A stretch of 64,000 nt of DNA. It comes from Schlesneria sp. DSM 10557. GTDB taxonomy: Bacteria; Planctomycetota; Planctomycetia; Planctomycetales; Planctomycetaceae. Positions 44,770 through 53,316 of this stretch are shown piece by piece. Every line of letters begins with the position of its first letter. Within the stretch, counting starts at the first letter, position 1. Both the position numbers and the translations under genes were made by a program. The notes beneath the pieces were generated by a model. It saw only the letters and a program-made list of their open reading frames with translations, ran no database searches and was not told the DNA's origin. The stretch is taken from NCBI RefSeq assembly GCF_041860085.1, contig NZ_CP124747.1, forward strand, positions 1,240,001 through 1,304,000, given 5' to 3'.

Positions 44770-46146
44770 TCAAACCACGGCGGGGGCACGTGAGAGTTCC
44801 AGGTCTGTCTGGTCCGGCAAGCGGTCGCTCAATGGGGGACTCACCGTCTCCGGTTCGCCAGCGAAGCGGACCGTCAGCACAGTGAACGACGCACACGTGA
44901 CGCAGATGCCAAGAATGAACAGGGCTGTCGGCCAGGTGAGTGCGTTACTTTTGAAGAGGAACCCCGCAGCCACGGCCCCCGCGTTGCCTCCTGCTCCAAC
45001 AATCCCCGTCACGCTGCCCAGGGCTTTGCGATTCAGGAATGGGGCAACAGAATAGGTCGCGCCGTTGGACATTTTGACGAACAATCCCAGCAGCATCAGC
45101 AGCGGAATTCCTGCCCATAATGTGCGTGCTTGGGAAAAGAGAAGCAGAGCCAGTCCTTCACAAAATAAGGCGATGAACAGCCATTTGACTCGTCCATTCA
45201 CCCCCCATCGGTCCCCAAACCGGTCGCCGATAATTCCTCCCAGAGCCCGTGCGAAGAGATTCATTCCGCCAAACAGGCCTGCAATCATCCCTGCCGTCGC
45301 CACGGCTTGAACTTTGTCCCCGCTGCTCAACTCGCCGAAGTAGTCGACGAAGTACAACGCAGCGATATTGTCGAGCGTTAATTCCATTCCAAAGCAGCAG
45401 CCATACGCCAGAAATAGAATCCAGACTCGATAGTCGCAACAGGTCTTCCAGAAGGATCCCGATCCTGCTTTTGAGGACGTCAGGTGTCCCTGGCGTCGCA
45501 AGTCTGAAAAGTTGCCCGCCGGGGTGTCCTGCGTCAGGAAATAATAGGCGACCCCCATGAGCGCACAGACGATTCCCGTGATGAGCAGGCTGACCCGCCA
45601 CGCACTGGCAGAGCTGAATCCAGGAAGGCTGAGGAAAGCGGCGAACATGAGCGGAATCACCATCTGCGTGACTCCCCCACCCAGGTTCCCCCAGCCGGCC
45701 GTGGTCGCGTTGGCCGTTCCAACACAGTTGGGAGCAAACATGATCGAAGTGTGATATTGGGTGACGACAAACGAGGCCCCAATCACTCCGATCGCAATCC
45801 GAAACAGCAGAAACGTCACATAGTCAGAGGCGAGTCCGATCAACATGACCGGGACCGCCCCCACGATCAAAAGCCCCGAGTAAGCGAGTCGAGGCCCGAT
45901 CCGGTCACACAGCCAGCCGATGAACAAGCGGGCGAAGAAGGTAATTCCCACCGATCCGATGATACACCAGCCAACCTGATCTCTCGTCAATTGGAATTCG
46001 TCGCGAATGATCGGCATTAAGGGTGCAATGCCAAACCACGCGAAGAAGCAGAAGAAGAAAGCGATCCAAGACATATGAAACGCACGCATCGGCGGCGAAT
46101 GAATGTCCAATAATTGAATGCGTGTGGCCTTGGCAGAAACATCCAT
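44770..46146 (-). CDS. narK: NarK/NasA-family nitrate/nitrite transporter
   Basis: 458 residues, 12 hydrophobic segments, major facilitator superfamily. It carries the two nitrate signatures of the NNP family: AGWGNLGGGVTQMVIPLMF near residue 150 and GIVGAGGNAGAVAAGFLFK near 390, and the MFS loop motif GWLCDRIGPRLAY. It imports nitrate for the reductases encoded just downstream and is the first gene of the leftward operon. The gap to nirBD is 63 bp. Position opposite the two-component genes at 47068 suggests shared regulation of the 920-bp region between them. Confidence 0.93.
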   Translation of the reverse strand: MDVSAKATRIQLLDIHSPPMRAFHMSWIAFFFCFFAWFGIAPLMPIIRDEFQLTRDQVGWCIIGSVGITFFARLFIGWLCDRIGPRLAYSGLLIVGAVPVMLIGLASDYVTFLLFRIAIGVIGASFVVTQYHTSIMFAPNCVGTANATTAGWGNLGGGVTQMVIPLMFAAFLSLPGFSSASAWRVSLLITGIVCALMGVAYYFLTQDTPAGNFSDLRRQGHLTSSKAGSGSFWKTCCDYRVWILFLAYGCCFGMELTLDNIAALYFVDYFGELSSGDKVQAVATAGMIAGLFGGMNLFARALGGIIGDRFGDRWGVNGRVKWLFIALFCEGLALLLFSQARTLWAGIPLLMLLGLFVKMSNGATYSVAPFLNRKALGSVTGIVGAGGNAGAVAAGFLFKSNALTWPTALFILGICVTCASFTVLTVRFAGEPETVSPPLSDRLPDQTDLELSRAPAVV

Positions 46147-47067
46147 TCAGTTTTTCCTGTCACAGATCACCGACGAAATGGAACTCACGCAGTCGCTGGC
46201 TCGTGCGAAGTCTCGAAAGGAAATCACTGCGAGAACAAATTCATTGCGGCGGTGTCGCGCTATCAAATGGGTGACTTCCCAGCGGAGAACCCATTTCTGG
46301 CTCCGAAGAAGTCGCGCCGAAATCAACGAGGAACTCGGACAACTCGAGGTGCCAGTCCCATGTTCTCAACACGGGGTTGAGTACGATGCGGAAACGAAAG
46401 CACTTCTGTTTTTCATGCCACTCAGTGGATTGACCCTCGTTGGCAAAGGATGTGCCTGCAGTTGTTCGGCGTGATTTGCACGGGCTCGAAATTTCGGACA
46501 GCCGAACGGTTCCATGTGGAAAGTCACCATCACCTTGAGGAAGCGAGTTGCGTCAGGCCAAGTATGCCTGATGGCACTTCCTCAATATGCTTTCCCGACC
46601 AAGATCCGGTGCGTAAAACTTATCATCGGAATCACTTACAACGTCGTACAGACAGCGAGACACGTAGAAGAGACAGACTCCACCGCTCGTTCTCCCGCAA
46701 CATTCCTGTCCTTCGATCGCCTCTGCCGAGAAGCCGCCTGCGCACAGTTCATGCACACAATTGCCGCTTTTGGTGGCATAGCATGTTCTCAAGGGGCCGC
46801 CGCGAAAAGAGCCCGATTCTCAAGGAATCTCTCCCCCCGGCCTCTCTTCCTTGAACCTCTCTTCCTTGAATGCACTTGGCAACCTGACACCTTTCCTGCC
46901 GCACTAAGGGGTCACCTGTCAGCGGAACGAAGTTTGCGTCCTGCCACTGCTGGAACTGCTATCCTCCCTGTCTCGGGCACGATGCTCACAACAGACTTCA
47001 ACAGGACTTTTGGCCGCCCGATCACTGGTAAACTTTCCCGCACACACTGGCTTGGTACCTTTGGAAA
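46147..47067. other. Divergent regulatory region between narK and the sensor kinase gene
   Basis: About 920 bases with no convincing gene. A frame at 46118-46474 (+) is 118 codons, but its start lies inside narK and it has no recognised motif. A 15-bp tandem pair CCTCTCTTCCTTGAA lies at 46841-46855 and 46856-46870. I looked for a sigma-54 promoter and found none with proper spacing. The region should contain the promoters of both the nitrate operon and the kinase-regulator pair. Confidence 0.4.
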
Positions 47068-48960
47068 ATGGTGCGAGAAAACCCCGCTCGACGACTCGAC
47101 AAACGGATCTGGTTTTCGCTGAGTCTCTCAGCGGGGCTCGTCATTCTGCATCAATTCCTGATTCAACCGTCTCTCGTCCAATTGACGTCCGATGCCCCGG
47201 TGATCAATCTCGCGGGACGGCAACGGATGCTGTCCCAGAAACTGGTGAAGGAGGCACTGGCCTTCGTCGCCACCACCGAGAATACGACGCGGGAACTGCG
47301 ACGCGGGGAGTTTGCCGAAACCCTCGAAACCTGGCGATCTGCCCATCTGCAACTCCGGAGAACGACCGTCGAAAGGGGCCTCTCGACCAATCCAGAGCTT
47401 GACTCGGGATATCGGCGCCTTGAGCCGCTCTTTCAGGCGATGAACGATGCCGGGATAAAGCTTCTGGCAAGTCATGATTCCCATGCCCAGCAAAGTGCCC
47501 TCGAAGGATTGCTGCTCAATGAACCCGAGTTCCTGAAGGAAATGCACAGTCTGGTCGGCGTGTACGAAGACCAGGCACGAACGCACGTGCGGCAATTGCA
47601 GGGGCTCGGTTTTGTCATCATGGTCGGAATTCTGGGAACGCTCCTGCTGGTTCAGTTTGGTGTGATGCGCCCCGAACTGAACAGTGTGGGAAAGGCTTGG
47701 GAAAAATCCGAAGCGAACTACGAACTGCTGGTGGAATCCATGACGGATGGCCTGGTCGTCCTGGATGCAAACGGCAGGATCGAATTCGCCAATCGACGGC
47801 TCGGAGAGATGCTCGGCCAGGAGAGTGAAGTCTTCATCGGACGTTCTCTCTCAGAGTTCGTGGCAGCAATCGACCAGCCGACTTATCAGCGCCTGCTTGC
47901 CATTGATGAATCCCCACAGTCAGCCGACATCAAGTTTGTTCGCTTTGAGGGAGGGGAGGTCGAGACCTCAATCTCGCCTCAACGAATGAGCCGCATTCAG
48001 GGAGACCCGCCCCGTCTACTACTGGTCATCACGGATACCACCATTCGCAAACAGATCGAACGTCGCAGCCAGGACCTTCAAACGCAACTGGTACACGCGA
48101 ACCGGTTGAAGTCGATGGGAACCATGGCAGCAGCTCTGGCCCATGAAATCAACCAGCCACTGGGAGCCATCTCCAACTACGCGGAAGGCTGCCTCACCCG
48201 GCTGACCGGTGCTTCGCCTGATCCCCGGGAACTCGTCAGTCCCTTGCGTGCCATACTGCAGGCCTCTCTGCGCGGAGGCGAAATCGTTCGACGCACACGC
48301 AACTTTTCCCGCCGTCGCCCCTTTCGACTCGCCCCCGAATCCCTTAACGAACTTGTTCGTGAGATCGACGAACTTTGCCGGCCCGAAGCCCGGCGACGCT
48401 CCGTTGTCCTGGAACTCGACCTCGACGACACTCTGCCCGACGTGGCCGCCGATGGAATCCAGATCCAGCAAGTCTTGGTCATCCTCATTGAAAACGCTTT
48501 CAACGCACTCGATCACAGGGACCCCTCGCAAAGGAAGATCACGCTGACAACGCGTGCACGACCGATCGATGAGATCGAAATCTCCGTCAAGGATTCGGGA
48601 CCGGGTCTGGTGCCTGACACGTCACAGTCCCTCTTCGAACCATTCGTCACCACGGAAGTGAACGGGACTGGCCTTGGCCTGACCATCGCCCGTGGAATCA
48701 TCGAAGCTCATGGCGGAAAAATCTGGCATGAACCCAATGACGCTGGCGGTGCCGAATTCCGATTCACTCTGCCGATTCTGGCCGAGTCACCCGGGTCCGA
48801 CCAAACCTGGCGCAAGGCACAGCCACCAACACCGCTGGATGTGAGCGAGGCTGTGGACGCGGATCTCCTGGAAACATCCCTTCTCGGTAACCAACCCCTC
48901 CCTTCCGACATCCAGAACGTCTGTACTTCCGTCGCCTCAACACAGAGGGACCGAACATGA
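47068..48960 (+). CDS. Sensor histidine kinase with NarX/PilJ-type N-terminal domain
   Basis: 630 residues. Hydrophobic segments at about 14-34 and 190-215 flank a periplasmic four-helix sensor of the PilJ/NIT-like type, with the family motif NLAGRQRMLSQKLVKEAL at about 50-67. A PAS domain (220-340, SMTDGLVVLDANGRIEFANRRLGEML) is followed by the phosphoacceptor H359 in ALAHEINQPLGAISNYAEGCLTRL and HATPase_c with VKDSGPGL and GTGLGLTIARGIIEAHGG. This N-terminal domain is the nitrate/nitrite-binding fold in NarX, so the system probably senses nitrate; this is inference from architecture and location. It overlaps the next gene by four bases. Confidence 0.85.
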   Translation: MVRENPARRLDKRIWFSLSLSAGLVILHQFLIQPSLVQLTSDAPVINLAGRQRMLSQKLVKEALAFVATTENTTRELRRGEFAETLETWRSAHLQLRRTTVERGLSTNPELDSGYRRLEPLFQAMNDAGIKLLASHDSHAQQSALEGLLLNEPEFLKEMHSLVGVYEDQARTHVRQLQGLGFVIMVGILGTLLLVQFGVMRPELNSVGKAWEKSEANYELLVESMTDGLVVLDANGRIEFANRRLGEMLGQESEVFIGRSLSEFVAAIDQPTYQRLLAIDESPQSADIKFVRFEGGEVETSISPQRMSRIQGDPPRLLLVITDTTIRKQIERRSQDLQTQLVHANRLKSMGTMAAALAHEINQPLGAISNYAEGCLTRLTGASPDPRELVSPLRAILQASLRGGEIVRRTRNFSRRRPFRLAPESLNELVREIDELCRPEARRRSVVLELDLDDTLPDVAADGIQIQQVLVILIENAFNALDHRDPSQRKITLTTRARPIDEIEISVKDSGPGLVPDTSQSLFEPFVTTEVNGTGLGLTIARGIIEAHGGKIWHEPNDAGGAEFRFTLPILAESPGSDQTWRKAQPPTPLDVSEAVDADLLETSLLGNQPLPSDIQNVCTSVASTQRDRT

Positions 48961-49601
48961 TTGGAGACGGTTCCCCTGTCGCTTTCATCATCGATGACGA
49001 CGCGGACATGCGTGGATCGCTGGAATTTCTGATTCAGTCCATTGGAATTGCGACCGTCTGCTATGCTTCGGCAACCCGCTTCCTGGAGAACCTGACCCCT
49101 TCGCCAGCAGGTTGTGTCGTGTGCGATGTGCGCATGCCCGAGATGAGTGGTCTTGATCTGCTCGAACACCTCGTCCGACTTAGCAGCCCTCTCCCGGTCA
49201 TCCTGATGACGGGCTTCGCCGATGTCCCCATGGCCATTCGGGCCATGAAGCTCGGCGCCGCGGAATTCATCGAAAAGCCCTTCAGTGGTCAGGTGATGCT
49301 GGAAGCCATCCAGCGCACCTTGATCGAAGATCGCACTCGGCGCACCTCGCGTGAGATATGGAGCGACTTCGCTGGCCGCATGGCAAACCTCACCGAAAAG
49401 GAACGCTCGACACTCGATCTGCTCATCTCGGGTGCCCCCAATAAGACCATTGCAGCGCGACTTGAGATTACCGAGCGGGCGATTGAAGGGAGAAGAGCCT
49501 CCATCATGAAGAAGCTCGGTGTCAGCACCTTCGCCGAACTTGTCCGACAGGTCACTCAATATGAACTTCTGCCCCAACTGCACGAGCGACCCCGCCTGTG
49601 A
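48957..49601 (+). CDS. FixJ-family response regulator
   Basis: 214 residues. The receiver domain has the acidic pocket at DDD near 13-15 and phosphoacceptor D57 in VVCDVRMPEMSGLDLL, then FIEKPF. The C-terminal LuxR-type helix-turn-helix (about 140-200, LTEKERSTLDLLISGAPNKTIAARLEITERAIEGRRASIMKKLGV) completes the FixJ pattern. The ATG overlaps the kinase stop, so the pair is translationally coupled. In FixJ relatives, the receiver controls DNA-binding and transcription activation. The probable targets are the nitrate genes that face this pair, by context. Confidence 0.9.
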   Translation: MIGDGSPVAFIIDDDADMRGSLEFLIQSIGIATVCYASATRFLENLTPSPAGCVVCDVRMPEMSGLDLLEHLVRLSSPLPVILMTGFADVPMAIRAMKLGAAEFIEKPFSGQVMLEAIQRTLIEDRTRRTSREIWSDFAGRMANLTEKERSTLDLLISGAPNKTIAARLEITERAIEGRRASIMKKLGVSTFAELVRQVTQYELLPQLHERPRL

Positions 49602-49877
49602 CCTGTTGCGAGGCGACACGGAACCGAACAAGGCAGATACGGTCCCGTTCAACCCGTTCCCCGGAATGATTCCCAGTCGTTCGCACCTCCCGCCATCGCA
49701 TCGAGTCGCGGCCGTGACGTCCCACACGAGCATCCGGTGGAGACGTCCTGGCCTGTGTCGCCCATCTCAAATATAAAAAGTCCCCTTGAACGGAGAGGTC
49801 TAACGGGAATGACCCCACGTCGAGATCAGGAGAGCCACATTCCTGACCCGAGTGGCGGAAGGAGGGTGAATTCCGAA

Positions 49878-50111
49878 CTATTCCGGCTGGCCCTGTTCGG
49901 ACGACTGTTCGGGAGTGTCTGGCGATGTCAGCCAGTTGCTGATGACGGGATAATCGGCCCGATCATGGCTGACGACCTGAGCATGCCGTCGTCCACTCGC
50001 GCGGCGATGTTCGCTCTCGCCATCCTCAATTTCCGCATAGGCAGGGACCATCACCGTCAGCATCATCAGTTGCGCAACACCGACTCCGAAGATTCCCCGA
50101 ATTGTATCCAT
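49878..50111 (-). CDS. Small putative secreted protein
   Basis: 77 residues with a signal-peptide-like start (MDTIRGIFGVGVAQLMMLTVMVPAYA, cleavage after AYA), then a hydrophilic remainder rich in Glu, Ser and Arg. GAGAG is about 10 bases before the ATG. It is short and I recognise no family. It could be spurious, but a signal peptide with a proper cleavage site is not expected by chance. It is convergent with the regulator gene. Confidence 0.45.
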   Translation of the reverse strand: MDTIRGIFGVGVAQLMMLTVMVPAYAEIEDGESEHRRASGRRHAQVVSHDRADYPVISNWLTSPDTPEQSSEQGQPE

Positions 50112-51041
50112 ACATCACTCTCTACTTTTTTACGTGAACCATTCGTTACGATCGAAAGAGCGAAGTTGCTTTCGATCTTACTGGCGGTAAATACGTCATT
50201 CCGGGCCACTGCTGACAGGTGAATTCAAACCGTCTTGCAGTAATGAAAGTGAATCGCGATTCACCGCTGAATTTCGCGAAAGTCAGCCCGCGAAGCTTTC
50301 AGAACTGTAAACGCACTCACATCGCAGAGCCCCTATTCAGCTCCCCCCGTCCACGCGCCGCCACTTTCCTCTGCCTAGCGCTCGTCATTTAATCACCACC
50401 AGGCCCATTGAAGGTCAACCGGCATTGAGAAGTCGTGACGAGCATTGATAACGACGAGAGCTCACGGAGAGATCTCCCGGGGAATGGCTTCGGCGTGACG
50501 GGGCAGAGGGGGGATCCCATTCCGAGTTGTTCCAGCCCCTCCGTTCCCCCCCGCCGTCGACAATTGAGCCAGCGCGGGATAGTTTCATAAAACGAACTGC
50601 GCGCTGCACATCGTTTGAGCACCTTGAGCATCTAATCGCAAAACACCTGTTTTTCAGGCGTTTCAATTAGATGCTCAAGCTTGAGCATCTTGAGCACCTT
50701 GAGCATCTAATCAACCCCCGGCCAGGAACACGTCTCCTGTGCATCACGCACCTCCCCGGAAAAAGCTCCACGCCCCGTCGGCCCCCAGTGCCGTCGGCTC
50801 TCCGTGCCGGGTCAAACTCCACCAACAGAATCTGCGCCAGCGCAACCCGCCCCCGCGTCGACACAACACGAAAAATAGCGACAAAGAGCTTTGTAGCATA
50901 GAGACCACCACAAATAACGTCAAGATGTCTTGTCGCAGGATTGCTTTATGCGGACAGTCTCGCAGCATCCGCGCCGAGGTGCTGTCCCCCACGCTGCAGA
51001 GGGACGGCGCGACGCAACGGCGGAGTTTCAGCTTGCTCCTT
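50112..51041. other. Gene-free region with iterons
   Basis: About 930 bases; open frames here are short and lack motifs. The one structured part is the iteron and palindrome cluster at 50615-50712. The rest shows nothing I can name. Confidence 0.4.
50615..50712. repeat. Cluster of 9-bp iterons with a perfect 20-bp palindrome
   Basis: The unit TTGAGCA(C/T)C occurs five times in direct order (50615, 50624, 50681, 50690, 50699) and once inverted (50670-50678). The stretch 50670-50689 is a perfect palindrome centred on AAGCTT. A 23-base direct repeat (50615-50637 and 50690-50712) contains two iterons plus TAATC. Between the halves, AAACACCTG and CAGGCGTTT at about 50641-50663 form a smaller imperfect hairpin. 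Clusters like this are used as protein-binding operators or origin-like sites; which applies is unknown. Confidence 0.8.
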
Positions 51042-52625
51042 TCAGGTGCCGAGCGTTACCCGACGCGTGATCCGGATCCGCTCGAGGAACGTCTCATCAT
51101 GGCTGATAACCAGCAATGCTCCGTCATAGGCCCCCAGCCCCGTTTCGATGGCTTCAATCGAATCGATATCCAGATGATTCGTCGGCTCATCCAGAATGAG
51201 TAGCGGTGGTGGAGTTTCCCCGCCCAGCACGCAAGCCAGTCCCGCTCGCAGAAGCTGCCCACCACTCAGGGTCGAGACAGCCTGTAAAGCGGCATCCGCC
51301 CTGAACATGAAGCGGGCCAACGCGGCACGGCATGCCTGCTCATCGCTGGCGGGGTTCAGTTCGAGATAGTTCTCTCGAATCGACTTGGCCGCATTGAGGC
51401 AACTGACTGTCTGATCCATCACCACAAACGGAACAAACGATTCCACGACCCCATGCCATGGCTTCAACTGACCGGTGATCAGCCTGAGCAACGTCGACTT
51501 TCCAGAACCATTGCGTCCAGTAATCGCGACTCGTTCCGGCCCCCGCATGTGAAGCGAGAAATGACTCAGCACGGGTCGGTTGGGGTGATATCCAAAGGTG
51601 ACGTCCTGCGCCTGGAGGACGGACTTTTGCCCGGAAAGTTGAGTGGACGCGAGAGAGACCGTGAGCGGTTGCAGCACTTCGATGGCCTCGCGCGCTGCGG
51701 ACGCCGCAGCCTGAGCTTCTTCTCGCCTGCGCGCGGCCAGTCGGGCATTCTCCCCTCCCGTGTTTTCACTCCGGTCCTTCATCATTCCCAGAATGATATG
51801 CGGAGTCCCTCCGTCCGCTTTTTTCTTTCGCCCCCGGCTACTGACTCGCGCATGCCTTTGAGCCGTCAATTGAGCGTTCCGTTCGATCTGATCAATCCTC
51901 TGTTCGGCGTCGTCGAGCTCGCGCTGGGCCGCAGCGAGTTCCACCGCTTTCAATTCCCGGTAAGTGCTCCAGTTCCCTCCGTAGCGTTTCGCTCCCAGCG
52001 TCGTCAGCTCGACGATTTCGTCCATCGTGTCCAGTAATTCACGATCATGACTCACGACGATCGCGCCACGCGTCCAACCGGCAAGCACCTCGGTCACCGC
52101 TCGTCGACCGGGCCGATCCAGATTGTTTGTCGGCTCGTCCAATAGCAGCAACGCTGGCTCGCCGAACAGAAGCGCGGCCAGTCGCACACGCGTCAACTCC
52201 CCCCCGGAAATCTCCGCCAGTTGCACACCCGGCTCGAAACTCAGGCCGACTCGTCCCAGCGCCGCTGCGATCCTGGTTTCCAGCGTCCAGTCCGCTTCCG
52301 CCAGTTCGTTTTCGCTGATATTTCCCCGCTCGGCACGCCGGAGCAGGTCAAGTGAAGCCGTGACGCCGAACAGATCTGCCACTGTCATTCCGGCCGGGAC
52401 CTGCACCGATTGACGAAGGAGACCGAGCTGACCGGACACGAAAACTGTCCCGGCAGCCGGTGCAATTTCCCCCGCAATCAGTCTCAACAGCGTCGTTTTC
52501 CCGACACCATTCCGACCGACAATTCCGGCCTTTCGGTGACCAAAATTCAAGCAGAGGTCATCGAATAACGACGGCCCGTCAGGAACCGACCAGGAGAGAT
52601 GAGAGAGAGACACAGTGAATGCCAT
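51042..52625 (-). CDS. ABC-F ATPase
   Basis: 527 residues, two nucleotide-binding domains, no membrane segments. Walker A GRNGVGKTT near residue 38 and GRNGSGKST near 345; signatures ISGGELTR and LSGGQLLRAG; Walker B LLDEPTNNLD and LDEPTNHLD. A linker of about 80 residues separates the domains, with a basic stretch RVSSRGRKKKADGG. It belongs to the soluble ABC-F group that binds the ribosomal E site, some members of which confer antibiotic resistance; nothing in the sequence shows resistance. It is separated from the CRISPR array by about 660 bases and is probably unrelated to it. Confidence 0.85.
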   Translation of the reverse strand: MAFTVSLSHLSWSVPDGPSLFDDLCLNFGHRKAGIVGRNGVGKTTLLRLIAGEIAPAAGTVFVSGQLGLLRQSVQVPAGMTVADLFGVTASLDLLRRAERGNISENELAEADWTLETRIAAALGRVGLSFEPGVQLAEISGGELTRVRLAALLFGEPALLLLDEPTNNLDRPGRRAVTEVLAGWTRGAIVVSHDRELLDTMDEIVELTTLGAKRYGGNWSTYRELKAVELAAAQRELDDAEQRIDQIERNAQLTAQRHARVSSRGRKKKADGGTPHIILGMMKDRSENTGGENARLAARRREEAQAAASAAREAIEVLQPLTVSLASTQLSGQKSVLQAQDVTFGYHPNRPVLSHFSLHMRGPERVAITGRNGSGKSTLLRLITGQLKPWHGVVESFVPFVVMDQTVSCLNAAKSIRENYLELNPASDEQACRAALARFMFRADAALQAVSTLSGGQLLRAGLACVLGGETPPPLLILDEPTNHLDIDSIEAIETGLGAYDGALLVISHDETFLERIRITRRVTLGT

Positions 52626-53179
52626 CGACGGATTCCTTCGAAGTTACGAGCCGGTTTACGGGAAACGGATTGGGTTCGTACGAAGTCATCCATCGTGTCA
52701 TTGTCATCTCCGGAACAAAGAGAATCTGAGGATCAGTATGAGACTGACACAGGCCAGGTCAGTCAGGTTCGAAGGGTCTGAGAGCCAGTGGCGTCCATCC
52801 CGACCCAGAGTTCAGCCGAGGGTGACATTCAACAGGGTCGGGCCCGAGTGCGTCCGAGGGATAAGACAGCAAATCGCCATCGAAACCGGTGATCGCGATC
52901 AAGACATCATCAACGCCCGCGTTGACGAAAGAACAAGAACCAGGGGGCGATCCAATGACGGCCAGCAACGTATTGCGGCGTCAAGACTTCACGACTCGCA
53001 CCCCTTTGGGTCTTTGGGTCAAATCAACATCGGTCGCATCACCTGTTCAAAATTCACATGAGCAATCGAAGGCTCACGATCCCACTGACCCAAGATATCG
53101 GCCTGCGGGAGCCGCGGGCTTTGGCCCATTTTTTAGTCTGTCAGCGAAACCACAACGCCAGCGTGTTTCCGCAATGTGC
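52626..53179. other. Gene-free stretch between the ABC-F gene and the CRISPR terminator
   Basis: Short frames on both strands have no motif. The final part flows into the array terminator at 53180. No second cas gene or repeat is visible. Confidence 0.35.
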
Positions 53180-53211
53180 AAAAAAAAAGGGACGGGCACT
53201 GGGGCTCGTCC
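53180..53211 (-). terminator. Rho-independent terminator of the CRISPR precursor RNA
   Basis: GGACG at 53207-53211 read on the minus strand pairs with CGTCC at 53190-53194, with a GC pair inside, and a run of nine T follows on that strand (A-run at 53180-53188). It lies 75 bp past the degenerate last repeat, the right place to end the pre-crRNA transcribed from the leader at the other end. Confidence 0.82.
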
Positions 53212-53285
53212 AACGGATTTCACCGTGCGAGTGAGAACCTTGCAGTGAAGACCCGTTGCCAGAATCTCCGTTGCCGCTCCAATCA

Positions 53286-53316
53286 GTCTCCATCCCCGCT
53301 CCCGTGAGGGAGCGAT
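53286..53316 (-). repeat. Degenerate terminal CRISPR repeat
   Basis: Differs from the consensus at three positions in its first 11 bases (plus strand start GTCTCCATCCC against GTTTCAATCCG) and matches at the remaining 20. A diverged repeat marks the leader-distal end, supporting transcription from right to left. Confidence 0.9.

Noticed and set aside
46118-46474. 118-codon open frame on the plus strand near the narK start
   Set aside because: Starts inside narK in another orientation, has no ribosome site or known motif; composition is not convincing.
46553-46600. Possible sigma-54 promoter (TGGCAC near 46571)
   Set aside because: The downstream GC element at the required spacing is missing.
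46841-46870. 15-bp tandem pair in the narK upstream region
   Set aside because: Only two copies, no further structure; could be simple local duplication.
48708-49733. 341-codon open frame on the minus strand across the regulator gene
   Set aside because: It is antisense to the kinase and FixJ-type regulator genes, which have clear motifs; its translation has no domain pattern.
51042-52625. ABC-F gene as an antibiotic-resistance determinant or CRISPR accessory
   Set aside because: Sequence shows only the general ABC-F layout, and the distance from the array argues against a functional link.
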